A stretch of 64,000 bases of DNA from Polaribacter sp. NJDZ03 (GCF_019263805.1 NZ_CP079195.1:189501-253500); one strand, 5' to 3'; numbered from the stretch's first letter, positions 50,866 through 60,059 are shown. A program made the numbers and translations. Notes: generated by a model not told the origin, from the letters alone.

Positions 50866-52053
50866 ATGAAACGAGTAGTTGTTGGTCTTTCTGGTGGTGT
50901 AGATAGTAGTGTTACCGCACATTTATTAAAGGAACAAGGGTATGAGGTAATTGGGCTATTTATGAAAAATTGGCACGATGATTCTGTTACTATTTCTAAT
51001 GAATGTCCTTGGTTAGAAGATTCTAATGATGCAATGATTGTTGCAGAAAAATTAGGAATTCCTTTTCAGGTGGTAGATTTAAGTGAACAATATAAAGAAC
51101 GTATTGTAGATTATATGTTCGATGAATATTCTAAAGGTAGAACGCCAAACCCAGATGTACTTTGTAACCGAGAAATTAAGTTTGATGTCTTTATGGACAT
51201 TGCTTTAAAATTGGGTGCAGATTATGTTGCTACAGGTCATTATTGTAGAAAAGGAGAAGAAATTATAGACGGAAAACCAGTTTATAAATTATTAGCAGGT
51301 AAAGATAATAATAAAGATCAGTCTTATTTTTTATGTCAATTATCTCAAGAACAATTAATAAAAGCATTATTTCCTATTGGTGAATTAACAAAGCCAGAAG
51401 TTAGAGCAATTGCGAAAGAAGCAGATTTAATTACAGCAGATAAGAAAGATTCTCAAGGATTATGTTTTATTGGTAAAGTTCGTTTGCCTGAATTTTTACA
51501 ACAAAAATTACAACCTAAAGAAGGAGTAATTGTAACGATTCCAACGGATTTTGAGCAATACACAAAACAAGCTCCTACTTTTGAAAACAAAGAAGAAGAA
51601 TTAAAATATTACGCTACCAAATTTACTTACAATAAAGAAGGTGGTAAAGTGGTTGGTAAGCATCAAGGAGCACATTATTTTACAAAAGGACAACGTAAAG
51701 GTTTAAATGTTGGTGGTACAAAAGAAGGTTTGTATGTGATAGAAACCGATGTTGTAGAAAATGTAATCTATACCGGAGAAGGTAAAAATCACCCAGGATT
51801 ATACAGAAATGTATTGTTTGTTTCTAATGAAGAAATGCATTGGATTCGTGAAGACTTAACTTTAAAAGTTGGAGAAACCATGCAAGTAGCTGCAAGAATT
51901 AGATACAGACAACCTTTAGAAAATGCTATTTTACACAAGGTAGCATCTGGCTTGTATGTTGAGTTCGAAAACAAACAATCTGCCATACAAGAAGGGCAGT
52001 TTGTAGCTTGGTATATAGAAGACGAATTATTAGGCTCTGGAGTTATCTCTTAA
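50866..52053 (+). CDS. mnmA: tRNA-specific 2-thiouridylase MnmA
   Basis: Thiolates the wobble uridine (U34) of tRNAs for Lys, Glu and Gln. PP-loop [11 protein letters not shown] at residues 5-15, ATP-binding HYCRKGEE context, catalytic cysteines in [12 protein letters not shown] (about residue 96) and [10 protein letters not shown] (about 196), and the C-terminal barrel. It carries the Bacteroidota-type insertion between the cysteine region and [10 protein letters not shown]. The start is set at ATG 50866 because the promoter element overlaps the upstream TTG codon. At 395 residues it is slightly longer than E. coli MnmA, explained by the insertion. Confidence 0.95.
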   Translation: MKRVVVGLSGGVDSSVTAHLLKEQGYEVIGLFMKNWHDDSVTISNECPWLEDSNDAMIVAEKLGIPFQVVDLSEQYKERIVDYMFDEYSKGRTPNPDVLCNREIKFDVFMDIALKLGADYVATGHYCRKGEEIIDGKPVYKLLAGKDNNKDQSYFLCQLSQEQLIKALFPIGELTKPEVRAIAKEADLITADKKDSQGLCFIGKVRLPEFLQQKLQPKEGVIVTIPTDFEQYTKQAPTFENKEEELKYYATKFTYNKEGGKVVGKHQGAHYFTKGQRKGLNVGGTKEGLYVIETDVVENVIYTGEGKNHPGLYRNVLFVSNEEMHWIREDLTLKVGETMQVAARIRYRQPLENAILHKVASGLYVEFENKQSAIQEGQFVAWYIEDELLGSGVIS

Positions 52054-52092
52054 AACATTTATAAAATCATAAAAAAGTAGTAATTTCGGAAT

Positions 52093-53754
52093 ATGAAGAA
52101 ATTACTACTTTTTTTATGTCTAATAGTTTTTTTTAAAGTTTCTGCACAAGAAGATGCTTGGGTTTTTATTAAAGATAAACCTCAGGAAACTAGTTTTTTA
52201 AACAGCCCTATTTCAATGCTTACTCAAAGAGCATTAGATAGAAGGTCTAAACTCAATATTCCTTTAGATTCTAAAGATGTTCCTGTTGATGAAGCGTATT
52301 ATAATCAACTAAAAAATGATAAAACGATTACTGTTTTAGGGAAATCTAAATGGTTAAACGCAGTTCATGTTCAAGGAGAGGTTACAGATATTAATACTTT
52401 AATTTCTAAATATAGTTTTATAGCATCTGTAGAATTTGCTAATAAATCGTTGAATCTAAATGGTAAATCAAAAGGAAAAACAACAACTCCTAATCATTAT
52501 AACAAGTTTAAAGAAACGCTTACAGATTTTAATTATGGTGCAACCGATAATCAAATTAAAATGTTAAAGGGAGATTATTTGCATCAACAAGAATTAACTG
52601 GGGAAGGGCAAATAATAGCAATTATAGATGCTGGGTTTCCTAATGTAAATACCTTAGATGCTTTTAGTAGAATTAGAGATAATAATCAAATTTTAGGAGG
52701 TTATAATTTTGCTGATAGAAATGAGAATTTCTACACAAGAAATAGTCATGGAACGCATGTTTTGTCTTCAATTGCTGCGTATATTAAAGATGAATATGTA
52801 GGTACTGCTCCAGACGCAAAATTTTATTTATTTATATCAGAAATCTCAGAAACAGAGACTGTTTTAGAAGAGACACTTTGGGTAGAAGCGGCAGAAAGAG
52901 CAGATAGTTTGGGTGTTGACGTAATAAATACTTCTTTGGGCTATACTACGTATGATAATCCTAATCATAACCACACCTATGCAGATATGGATGGTAAAAC
53001 CACTTTTATATCTAGAGGTGCAGAAATTGGGGCTTCACGTGGTTTGCTTTTGGTAAATGCCGTTGGTAATGATGGAAATAGTGCTTGGAAATATATGGGA
53101 GCACCTGCAGATGCAACTTCTGTGATTTCGGTTGGAGCAGTAAATGCTTCTGGTAATATTGCAAGTTTTAGTTCTTTCGGACCAACATCCGACGGAAGAA
53201 TAAAACCAGAAATTTTAGGTAAAGGTCAAAACCCAGCGTTGATACATTATAGTTCTGGAGAAATCACAACTTCATCTAGCGGAACGTCTTTTTCATCGCC
53301 TATTATGGCGGGTTTAATAGCTTGTTTAAATCAGAATGAAGGATTTCTTTTAAAAGCACCCTTAAAAAAATCTGGTGAGAATTATAATGATTATTTAAAA
53401 ACTGCAGTTTATGAGTCTGCAAATCAATTTAATAATCCTACCGACCAGCATGGTTATGGGATTCCTAATTTTGAAGTTGCTCTGAATCGCTATAAGGCTA
53501 GTTTAGCTGTTTTGGATGATGCTATTATCAATTTAAATGTATATCCAAATCCAATAAAAGATCGTTTTGTAATTTCTACAGATGATCTTAATAGCGTTAC
53601 AATTGAAGTTTATACTATTTTAGGTAAAAGAGTCTTAAAAAAAGAGAAGGTAACTTCAGATGTAGTTGATATTTCTTTTTTAGAAAGCGGTGTTTACTTA
53701 ATGAAGGTCTCAAAGGATAATCAACAAAAAATATTTAAATTAATTAAAGAGTAA
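52093..53754 (+). CDS. Subtilisin-like S8 protease with T9SS sorting domain
   Basis: 553-residue secreted serine protease. Signal peptide ending VSAQ (about residue 19), an N-terminal propeptide-like region (about 20-150), the S8 catalytic domain with Asp179 (IIAIIDAGFPN), His219 (NSHGTHVLS) and Ser399 (SSGTSFSSPIMAG), and a type A T9SS C-terminal domain (about 480-553: VYPNPIKDRFVIS, VEVYTILGKRVLKKEK, SGVYLMKVSKDNQQKIFKLIK). It would be exported across the outer membrane by T9SS and attached or released. The next gene starts one base after its stop codon. Confidence 0.92.
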   Translation: MKKLLLFLCLIVFFKVSAQEDAWVFIKDKPQETSFLNSPISMLTQRALDRRSKLNIPLDSKDVPVDEAYYNQLKNDKTITVLGKSKWLNAVHVQGEVTDINTLISKYSFIASVEFANKSLNLNGKSKGKTTTPNHYNKFKETLTDFNYGATDNQIKMLKGDYLHQQELTGEGQIIAIIDAGFPNVNTLDAFSRIRDNNQILGGYNFADRNENFYTRNSHGTHVLSSIAAYIKDEYVGTAPDAKFYLFISEISETETVLEETLWVEAAERADSLGVDVINTSLGYTTYDNPNHNHTYADMDGKTTFISRGAEIGASRGLLLVNAVGNDGNSAWKYMGAPADATSVISVGAVNASGNIASFSSFGPTSDGRIKPEILGKGQNPALIHYSSGEITTSSSGTSFSSPIMAGLIACLNQNEGFLLKAPLKKSGENYNDYLKTAVYESANQFNNPTDQHGYGIPNFEVALNRYKASLAVLDDAIINLNVYPNPIKDRFVISTDDLNSVTIEVYTILGKRVLKKEKVTSDVVDISFLESGVYLMKVSKDNQQKIFKLIKE

Positions 53755-53755
53755 A

Positions 53756-54553
53756 ATGAAATTAAAACTATTTGTTATTCTGTTTTTTACGTGTTTTCAT
53801 CTGTTTTCTCAAAAGGATTCCATTGTTAATTTTTTTGATAATAACAATAAGATAACAACAGATAAAACGAAGGCTAAGAATTTTGAGATTTTAACAAAAG
53901 TAAATGATACTCTTTGGTTAAGCAGAAAATATAGAAGAAATGGTAAACTCTTTTATTATCAACATTACAATTCTTTAGCTAAAACTGTAAAAATTGGACA
54001 AAGTATAAATTACAATAAACACGGTAAAATGATTCAACTAAGTTACTATAATAAAGAAGGACTTTTACACGGGAAATATAAATCTTGGTTTGATAATGGA
54101 AATATAAATGCAGAAGGCAGGTTATATGAAGGAAATAAAGAAGGGCTTTTTAAAATATACCATTACAATGGTGTTTTAGCGGGGAAAGCTATATTTAAAA
54201 AAGATACAATTATACAAGAAATTTACTATAATAATAACGGAGAAATAACTGAAAAAGAAGCTGTAATACGTAAAAAGAAACCAAGTTTTAAAGGAGGTTT
54301 AAAGGAATATAGAAATGAGTTAAAAAAATTAAAGCGTGCACTTAATTATAAGATAGATGGAGATGTTTATGTAAATTTTGTGATTGATATTGATGGTTCT
54401 ATTACAGATGTAACTGTTGATGAAACAATACCAGAAAAATTGTACATTGAATTAGTAGATTTCTTTGAGGATATAAAAGGTTGGTCTGCTGCAATTGATA
54501 GAGGTAGAAAAATACCTTTTAATTATACACAAAAAATTAACTTTAAGTTATGA
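53756..54553 (+). CDS. Exported MORN-repeat protein with TonB-C-like end
   Basis: 265 residues: signal peptide (about 1-18), MORN-variant repeats from about 55 to 165 (GKYKSWFDNGNINAEGRLYE, GLFKIYHYNGVLAGKAIFKK), and a C-terminal 80 residues with DGDVYVNFVIDIDGSITDVTVDETI, the V.V.F.ID..G.I..V.V pattern of the TonB C-terminal fold. It begins 1 bp after the subtilase and overlaps the next gene by 4 bp (ATGA), so the three are one operon. It lacks a TonB transmembrane/Pro-rich region, so energy transduction is unlikely; a periplasmic partner of a secreted system is more plausible (inference). Confidence 0.72.
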   Translation: MKLKLFVILFFTCFHLFSQKDSIVNFFDNNNKITTDKTKAKNFEILTKVNDTLWLSRKYRRNGKLFYYQHYNSLAKTVKIGQSINYNKHGKMIQLSYYNKEGLLHGKYKSWFDNGNINAEGRLYEGNKEGLFKIYHYNGVLAGKAIFKKDTIIQEIYYNNNGEITEKEAVIRKKKPSFKGGLKEYRNELKKLKRALNYKIDGDVYVNFVIDIDGSITDVTVDETIPEKLYIELVDFFEDIKGWSAAIDRGRKIPFNYTQKINFKL

Positions 54554-55491
54554 CAAATAAAATAACAACTCTTTTTAATATAAAATATCCCATTGTACAA
54601 GGAGGAATGATTTGGGTTTCTGGTTGGAAGTTAGCTTCTGCAGTTTCTAATGCTGGTGGTTTAGGTTTAATTGGTGCGGGTTCTATGTATCCAGATGTTT
54701 TAAGAGAGCACATTATAAAATGTAAAAAAGCAACTTCCAAGCCTTTTGGTGTAAACGTACCAATGTTGTATCCAGACATTGAAAAATTAATGGATATAAT
54801 TATAGAAGAAGAGGTAAAGATTGTTTTTACTTCCGCAGGAAACCCAAAAACTTGGACATCCTTTTTAAAGGAAAAAGGAATTACGGTTGTTCATGTTGTA
54901 AGTTCTGTAAAGTTTGCTTTAAAAGCAGAAGCTGCTGGCGTTGATGCTGTGGTTTGCGAAGGATTTGAAGCAGGCGGACATAATGGGAGGGAAGAAACAA
55001 CCACTTTTACTTTAATACCAATGGTAAAAGAACAGGTTAAAATTCCTGTAATTGCTGCTGGAGGCATTGGAACCGGAAGAGGCATGTTGGCAGCTATGGT
55101 TTTAGGTGCAGACGGCGTACAGATAGGAAGTAGATTTGCTGCTACAGTAGAATCTTCTGCTCATATTAATTTTAAAAATACCATTGTTGCTGTTAAAGAC
55201 GGAGATACTCAGTTAACGTTAAAAGAATTAGCGCCAGTTCGCTTGGTGAAGAATAAGTTTTACAATGACGTGCAAGAATTATATAAACAAAACCCAACAA
55301 AAGAAAAACTTTTAGAATTATTAGGCAGAGCAAGATCTAAAAAAGGAATGTTTGAAGGAGATTTAGACGAAGGAGAGTTAGAAATTGGTCAAATTGCGGG
55401 TTTAATTCATGAAATAAAACCAGTAAAGGATGTTCTAATGGAGATTGTTGATGAATTTAAAGGTGTTAAATTATTGATTACTAGTGTTTAG
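54550..55491 (+). CDS. Nitronate monooxygenase (NPD family flavoprotein)
   Basis: FMN-dependent TIM-barrel enzyme that oxidises alkyl nitronates such as propionate-3-nitronate; some family members act as enoyl-ACP reductases (FabK). Visible: YPIVQGGMIWVSGWKLASAVSNAGGLGLIGAG at the N-terminus, EGFEAGGHNGREETTTF (about residues 137-153, with the conserved His/Gly), IPVIAAGGIGTGRGMLAAMVLGADGVQIGSRF for phosphate binding of FMN (about 171-202). The 313-residue length fits. It overlaps the preceding MORN gene by 4 bp. Confidence 0.88.
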   Translation: MTNKITTLFNIKYPIVQGGMIWVSGWKLASAVSNAGGLGLIGAGSMYPDVLREHIIKCKKATSKPFGVNVPMLYPDIEKLMDIIIEEEVKIVFTSAGNPKTWTSFLKEKGITVVHVVSSVKFALKAEAAGVDAVVCEGFEAGGHNGREETTTFTLIPMVKEQVKIPVIAAGGIGTGRGMLAAMVLGADGVQIGSRFAATVESSAHINFKNTIVAVKDGDTQLTLKELAPVRLVKNKFYNDVQELYKQNPTKEKLLELLGRARSKKGMFEGDLDEGELEIGQIAGLIHEIKPVKDVLMEIVDEFKGVKLLITSV

Positions 55492-55546
55492 GTTCTATTT
55501 TTGAAAATAATTTAATTATTTTGATACGTTTGTTAATTTTTGGCAT

Positions 55547-55591
55547 TACATTTGCAATTCAATAAACGTTGTTAGGAATTAATTTAACAAC
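55547..55591 (+). promoter_or_regulatory. Promoter and 5'-UTR hairpin of cold-shock gene 1
   Basis: TACATTTG (55547-55554) is the -7 element; TTG at 55521-55523 with 23-bp spacing may be the -33. The leader of about 47 nt contains GTTGTTA (55568-55574) / TAACAAC (55585-55591), a 7-bp hairpin with a 10-nt loop, also found before gene 2. Confidence 0.65.
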
Positions 55592-55607
55592 ACAATATTT
55601 TTTTATT

Positions 55608-55799
55608 ATGAATAAAGGTACCGTAAAATTTTTCAACGAATCTAAAGGATTTGGATTTATCACTGAAGAAGGATCAAACAAAGAACATTTTGTACATGTT
55701 TCAGGATTAATCGATGAAATTCGTGAAAACGATGAGGTTGAATTCGACTTACAAGATGGAAAAAAAGGATTAAACGCAGTAAACGTAAGAGTATTATAA
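55608..55799 (+). CDS. Cold-shock protein, copy 1
   Basis: 63-residue CspA-type single-strand nucleic acid chaperone. RNP1 KGFGFIT and RNP2 HFVHVSG are both present (KGFGFITEEGSNKEHFVHVS). I start at ATG 55608, where the csp homology begins, and disregard an upstream in-frame extension through the 5'-UTR. The encoded protein is identical to copy 2 (55987-56178); the two coding sequences differ at six third-codon positions only. It has its own promoter and terminator. Confidence 0.97.
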   Translation: MNKGTVKFFNESKGFGFITEEGSNKEHFVHVSGLIDEIRENDEVEFDLQDGKKGLNAVNVRVL

Positions 55800-55828
55800 T
55801 ATATTTATTACTAGTTAATTTTTTATCT

Positions 55829-55861
55829 AAAAGCCTATCAATATATTGATAGGCTTTTTTT
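55829..55861 (+). terminator. Terminator of cold-shock gene 1
   Basis: AAAAGCCTATCAATA / TATTGATAGGCTTTTTT, followed by T-run. Nearly identical to the terminator of gene 2. Confidence 0.92.
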
Positions 55862-55927
55862 ATGTTCTTATCATTCAGATTAAAAAAAGTATCATAAAAA
55901 ATTATGCCGTTATTCAAATTTTGGCAT

Positions 55928-55972
55928 TACATTTGTTATTATATAAATGTTGTTAGTAATTAAATTGACAAC
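55928..55972 (+). promoter_or_regulatory. Promoter and 5'-UTR hairpin of cold-shock gene 2
   Basis: TACATTTG (55928-55935), then hairpin GTTGTTA (55949-55955) / TGACAAC (55966-55972), again with a 10-nt loop. Relative to gene 1 one A-U pair has become a G-U pair, so pairing is kept while sequence changed. Confidence 0.65.
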
Positions 55973-55986
55973 AAATAATTTTTATT

Positions 55987-56178
55987 ATGAATAAAGGAAC
56001 AGTAAAATTTTTCAATGAATCTAAAGGATTTGGATTTATCACTGAAGAAGGATCAAACAAAGAACATTTTGTACATGTATCAGGATTAATCGATGAAATT
56101 CGTGAAAACGATGAAGTTGAATTTGACTTACAAGATGGAAAAAAAGGATTAAACGCAGTAAACGTAAGAGTATTATAA
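55987..56178 (+). CDS. Cold-shock protein, copy 2
   Basis: Second 63-residue CspA-type protein, identical in amino-acid sequence to copy 1, with all six coding differences silent. The whole unit (promoter, 5'-UTR hairpin, gene, terminator) is repeated at a period of about 380 bp. The spacer sequences around the hairpins are more diverged than the coding sequence, so the protein is under strong purifying selection or gene conversion. Two doses may raise CSP levels after cold shock, which fits a cold-water organism (inference). Confidence 0.97.
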   Translation: MNKGTVKFFNESKGFGFITEEGSNKEHFVHVSGLIDEIRENDEVEFDLQDGKKGLNAVNVRVL

Positions 56179-56209
56179 TATATATTTATTACTAGTTAAT
56201 TTTTTATCT

Positions 56210-56240
56210 AAAAGCCTATCAATATTGATAGGCTTTTTTT
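56210..56240 (+). terminator. Terminator of cold-shock gene 2
   Basis: AAAAGCCTATCAATATTGATAGGC-type palindrome followed by a T-run to about 56240. Two bases shorter in the loop than the first terminator. Confidence 0.9.
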
Positions 56241-56262
56241 ATTTTCGTATTAAAAAGTATTT

Positions 56263-56460
56263 ATGATTGACGGTAGGCAAAGAAAAAATGTAGAAATAGG
56301 TTTGTTTGTAGAAATTGTACAGAAACCACATCAACGAAGTGGAGAATTAACAGAAGGTGTTATAGCAAAAATTCTAACTAAATCTCAAAACCATCCGTAT
56401 GGTATTAAAGTTCAGTTAGAATCTGGGTTGGTAGGTAGAATTAAAAATATTATAGAATAA
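56263..56460 (+). CDS. ywbE: YwbE family protein (DUF2196)
   Basis: 65-residue small protein of the YwbE/DUF2196 family: GLFVEIVQKPHQRSGELTEG, then VIAKILTKSQNHPYGIKVQLESGLVGRIKNI. The family is widespread and of unknown function; the beta-rich layout resembles small nucleic-acid-binding barrels (inference). It follows the second cold-shock gene after a terminator and is convergent with the lytic transglycosylase gene, stop codons 7 bp apart. The ORF has no N-terminal signal, so cytoplasmic. Confidence 0.85.
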   Translation: MIDGRQRKNVEIGLFVEIVQKPHQRSGELTEGVIAKILTKSQNHPYGIKVQLESGLVGRIKNIIE

Positions 56461-56467
56461 AAATACT

Positions 56468-57370
56468 TTAGTTAACAGGTACTTTAATCTCGTACACTTT
56501 TCTACTTTTATTGTTTAGTTTATTTTCTCTTAACCAAGGATTGTAAATTTTAAACTCTTTATAATTCATTCCAAATTTCTTTGCAAAATGTGTAATATTA
56601 GAAATTGCTGTATCAACTTTTATAGTTCTTGTTTTTGCTAAAGTGTATAGATCTTCATTTTCAAAGACAAAACCATATTTTTTAGGATTGCTTATTACTT
56701 CTTTTAAGGCAATAATTCTTAATACATATCTTTCAGTTTCATCGGGTAATTTAGCATCGTAATAATTAGTTACTTCTTGCTCATCTAACCTTTTACTAAC
56801 ACCATAGTTTCCTGCATTGTAAGCAGCGGCAGCTAAAGTCCAAGAATTAAAACGTTTTTGAGATTTTTTTAAATACTCAGCAGCTACTTTTGTAGATTTT
56901 TCAATATCGTAACGTTCGTCTACGTTGCTATTAATCTCTAAACCGTATTCTTTACCTGTTGCCTGCATAAAATGCCACATACCCGCTGCACCAACGTTAG
57001 AGGTTTCATCTATAAAACCACTTTCTGCCAAAGCTAAAAATTTAAAATCGTCTGGTAAACCATATTTTTTTAATAATGGTTCTAAAATAGGAAAGTACTT
57101 ATTTGCTCTTTTTATCAATAATAGTCCATTAGATTGCCAATAGGTATTTACCAATAACTCTCTCTCCATTCTTTCTTTTACATCCGGTATTTCTAAAGGA
57201 ACCCTTTCTCCAGCAAGATTTAAATTATTAGGTAGTTTTAATGCTTTTATTTTATAGGTTGCATGTGTACTTGTTTGTGGGTCTGTTTCATTTTTATTAA
57301 TGCCATTATAAAATAAAAAAGCAACTATTAAGATGCTAAGTAGTGAAAGAAAACGGAGTGATTTATTCAT
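56468..57370 (-). CDS. Lytic transglycosylase (SLT domain, MltD-like)
   Basis: Membrane-anchored or exported peptidoglycan lytic transglycosylase, 300 residues. One N-terminal hydrophobic segment (about 6-24), then the SLT/MltD domain: catalytic Glu in DFKFLALAESGFIDETSNVGAAGMWHFM (about residues 105-132), KEYGLEINSNVDERYDIEKSTKVAAEYLKKS (about 137-167) and TLAAAAYNAGNYGVSKRL (about 175-192). The C-terminus has one degenerate LysM-like segment (ISNITHFAKKFGMNYKEFKIYNPWL) rather than the several full LysM modules of E. coli MltD. It heads away from the hydrolase gene upstream, 46 bp apart. Confidence 0.87.
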   Translation of the reverse strand: MNKSLRFLSLLSILIVAFLFYNGINKNETDPQTSTHATYKIKALKLPNNLNLAGERVPLEIPDVKERMERELLVNTYWQSNGLLLIKRANKYFPILEPLLKKYGLPDDFKFLALAESGFIDETSNVGAAGMWHFMQATGKEYGLEINSNVDERYDIEKSTKVAAEYLKKSQKRFNSWTLAAAAYNAGNYGVSKRLDEQEVTNYYDAKLPDETERYVLRIIALKEVISNPKKYGFVFENEDLYTLAKTRTIKVDTAISNITHFAKKFGMNYKEFKIYNPWLRENKLNNKSRKVYEIKVPVN

Positions 57371-57416
57371 GAGTTTGCAATGTTTTTGTGATTTAAAAAT
57401 AAGGATGACCTGTGTT

Positions 57417-58076
57417 TTAACTAGTTAAAATATCGTTAATAATTTTAGTTAATTTCTTGGCTTTAGTAATAATCATAATATGGGTACCACCTTCTATTTG
57501 TATACAGTTGTTTATGTTTTTTATAGGAAATACGTGGTCATTTGTACCGTGGATGTGCGTAATGTTTTGATTCTTTTCTGTTTGTTCCCACCTAATAATA
57601 GAACCAATAGACCAGTTTAAGTATAGTTCACTTCTAACAGAAAGGTATTTCTTATAAATATGGGCTCTCTTTTTTAAAGATTTACCTAAAAAATATTTAG
57701 CATAATCTTCAAAATTTGAGACAACCTTAGTTGGAAAAAACTTATAAGCTTTTGTGAATTTCACAAATTTAAACCTTTTTGGCAGTTCTTTATGGTGTTT
57801 TACGCTAGAAATAATAATTGTTTTTTTAACATCTAGATACTTACTCATTTCTTGTACCATAATTCCGCCAAAAGAAACACCTACTAAAACAGGTTTTTCT
57901 TCTTTTACATCCTCGCTCATTCTCATTGCGTAGTTAGCAATAGACTCATCTTGAGCTATAGGTGTTATCCATTTTAAATAATGAATGTCATATTTATCTT
58001 TTGATAATTCTAAGTTTTCAAAAATTTCTGGTCCAGCTGCTAAACCAGGAACCAAGTATATTGGAATCTTTTTCAT
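57417..58076 (-). CDS. Alpha/beta hydrolase
   Basis: 219-residue hydrolase: LVPGLAAGPEIFENLEL near the N-terminus, nucleophile elbow VGVSFGGIMVQEM (about residues 63-75, Ser in GVSFGG), and a C-terminal acid and histidine in HGTNDHVFP and GGTHIMII (about 176-207). All triad positions are filled, so it should be active; substrate unknown. It lies between the transglycosylase gene and mtaB on the minus strand, 30 bp from mtaB. No signal peptide. Confidence 0.75.
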   Translation of the reverse strand: MKKIPIYLVPGLAAGPEIFENLELSKDKYDIHYLKWITPIAQDESIANYAMRMSEDVKEEKPVLVGVSFGGIMVQEMSKYLDVKKTIIISSVKHHKELPKRFKFVKFTKAYKFFPTKVVSNFEDYAKYFLGKSLKKRAHIYKKYLSVRSELYLNWSIGSIIRWEQTEKNQNITHIHGTNDHVFPIKNINNCIQIEGGTHIMIITKAKKLTKIINDILTS

Positions 58077-58106
58077 ATCTATTTATTTTAATGTAGCAAT
58101 TACATT

Positions 58107-59441
58107 TTAAATTGTAACGCTATTGTTTTCAAAATTAAATCTTACAAGACCATCTTCGTCAATTTCAGTAAGCGTTATAGTGTGTAATGTATTTACCAAC
58201 TCTGGGTTCCAAGGTGTTTTAACTTTAACGTAATTTTCTGTAAAACCGTTTATATAACCTTCTTTATTTTCATTTTCAAATAAAACGGTTACGGTATTAC
58301 CTAATTGATTCTCATAAAAAGCACGTCTTTTCTTAGCAGATAAACCACGTAACATTTTACTACGTTTGGCACGTACTTTTTTAGGCACCACACCTTCTAA
58401 ATGCACTGCTTCTGTATTAGGTCTTTCTGAATAAGTAAAAACATGTAAGTAAGAAATGTCCATCTCGTTTAAATAGTTGTACGTTTCTAAAAATAGCTCG
58501 TCTGTTTCACCAGGAAAACCAACAATAACATCTACACCAATACAGGCGTTAGGCATTACTTCTTTAATTCTTGTTACTCTGTTTGTGTATGTATTTGTTA
58601 AATACCTACGTTTCATTTTCTTAAGTAACTCATCACTACCAGATTGCAAAGGAATATGAAAATGAGGAACAAAAGAATCTGATTTAGATACAAATTCAAT
58701 TGTTTCATCTTTTAATAAATTAGGTTCTATAGATGAAATTCGTAATCGATGTATACCGTCTACTTTATCTAATTCTTTTACTAAATCTAAGAAAGTATGT
58801 TCGTGCTTTTTGTTACCAAATTCACCTTTACCATAATCTCCAATATTTACACCCGTTAAAACAATTTCTTTAATTCCTTTTGATGAAATTTCTCTGGCAT
58901 TTTCAATAACATTTTCTAAAGTATCGCTTCTAGAAATTCCACGTGCTAAAGGAATTGTACAATAAGTACATTTATAATCGCAACCATCTTGTACTTTTAA
59001 AAATGCACGTGTTCTATCTCCAATAGAGTAAGAACCTACATAAAAATCTGCATCAGAAATTTCACAAGAGTGTACTTCTCCAACATTATTTTTAGTTAAA
59101 TCGTTTATATAACTGGTAACATTAAATTTCTCTGTAGCACCTAAAACTAAATCTACACCATCTACAGCTGCTAATTCTTCTGGTTTTAATTGCGCATAAC
59201 AACCAACCGCAATTAAAAAAGCATCATCATTTTTCTTTAATGCATTTTTTACAATGGTTTTAAAGCGTTTATCTGCATTATCTGTAACAGAACAAGTATT
59301 TATAACATAAACATCTGCTGGTTCTTCAAAATCTACACGCTCAAAGCCTTCGCTCACAAAATTACGAGCAATAGTAGATGTTTCTGAAAAATTTAATTTG
59401 CATCCTAAAGTGTAAAAGGCAACTTTCTTTTCTGCATTCAT
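58107..59441 (-). CDS. mtaB: tRNA t6A37 methylthiotransferase MtaB
   Basis: Radical-SAM enzyme converting t6A37 to ms2t6A37 in tRNAs reading ANN codons. N-terminal cluster-binding cysteines in YTLGCKLNFSE (Cys14), VINTCSVTDNAD (about Cys50) and AVGCYAQLKPEEL (about Cys82), then the radical-SAM motif CDYKCTYCTIPLARG (CxxxCxxC, about residues 154-168), and a C-terminal TRAM domain (about 375-444). The sequence YTLGCKLNFSET fits MtaB rather than MiaB or RimO. The 444-residue length is right. Confidence 0.93.
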   Translation of the reverse strand: MNAEKKVAFYTLGCKLNFSETSTIARNFVSEGFERVDFEEPADVYVINTCSVTDNADKRFKTIVKNALKKNDDAFLIAVGCYAQLKPEELAAVDGVDLVLGATEKFNVTSYINDLTKNNVGEVHSCEISDADFYVGSYSIGDRTRAFLKVQDGCDYKCTYCTIPLARGISRSDTLENVIENAREISSKGIKEIVLTGVNIGDYGKGEFGNKKHEHTFLDLVKELDKVDGIHRLRISSIEPNLLKDETIEFVSKSDSFVPHFHIPLQSGSDELLKKMKRRYLTNTYTNRVTRIKEVMPNACIGVDVIVGFPGETDELFLETYNYLNEMDISYLHVFTYSERPNTEAVHLEGVVPKKVRAKRSKMLRGLSAKKRRAFYENQLGNTVTVLFENENKEGYINGFTENYVKVKTPWNPELVNTLHTITLTEIDEDGLVRFNFENNSVTI

Positions 59442-59564
59442 TCTAATAAGTTTGTTTAACTAAAAAACAAAACTTTAAAAAAGGATTTATTTCTTAAAGT
59501 TCAAATTGTATATTTACAAATACTGTGTGTAACAGTTTAAAAACGCAAAAGTACGATATTATTG

Positions 59565-60059
59565 ATGATTTTTGAAACGGAAAGGTTAATTATTAGAAGA
59601 CTAATTTTAGAGGATTTAGCAGCTTTTCATCAGCTAGAAAGCAATGAGAATGTTTTAAAATATGCTACAGGAAATCCAAAAACCTATATTGAAAACGAAA
59701 AAGAGTTAAAAACATTGATTTTAAAATATAGTGACACTAATAATGATTTTTGGATTTATGCGATCATCAGAAAAAGGGATCATCAATTTCTTGGAACTGT
59801 TGCTTTGGTTAAAGATAATCTAGAAGATGAAATTGGCTATCGTTTTTTAGAAAAATATTGGAAGCAAGGGTTTGGTTTTGAAGTTTGTGTGGGATTAATT
59901 TCTTATTGTAAGAAACTTAAAATGGATAAAATTATTGGCTATGTAGTAGATGAAAATGTAGCTTCTTCTAAAATTTTAGAAGCAAATTTTTTTCAAATAA
60001 AAAATACTTTTATAAATGATGAAGGTATGGCGGAAACCAAATATGAGTTGTACCTGTAA
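59565..60059 (+). CDS. GNAT family N-acetyltransferase (RimJ/RimL type)
   Basis: About 165-residue acetyltransferase: FETERLIIRRLILEDLAAFHQLESNENVLKYATG is the RimJ/RimL-like opening; acyl-CoA region LEDEIGYRFLEKYWKQGFGFEV (about residues 85-106) has the family-typical Y-R-F..YW..G.G.E pattern, and the end (DKIIGYVVDENVASSKILEANF) is also typical. Start set at ATG 59565; a TTG one codon earlier is also in frame. The likely target is a protein N-terminus or small amine. Monocistronic and not linked to the arg GNAT. Confidence 0.82.
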   Translation: MIFETERLIIRRLILEDLAAFHQLESNENVLKYATGNPKTYIENEKELKTLILKYSDTNNDFWIYAIIRKRDHQFLGTVALVKDNLEDEIGYRFLEKYWKQGFGFEVCVGLISYCKKLKMDKIIGYVVDENVASSKILEANFFQIKNTFINDEGMAETKYELYL

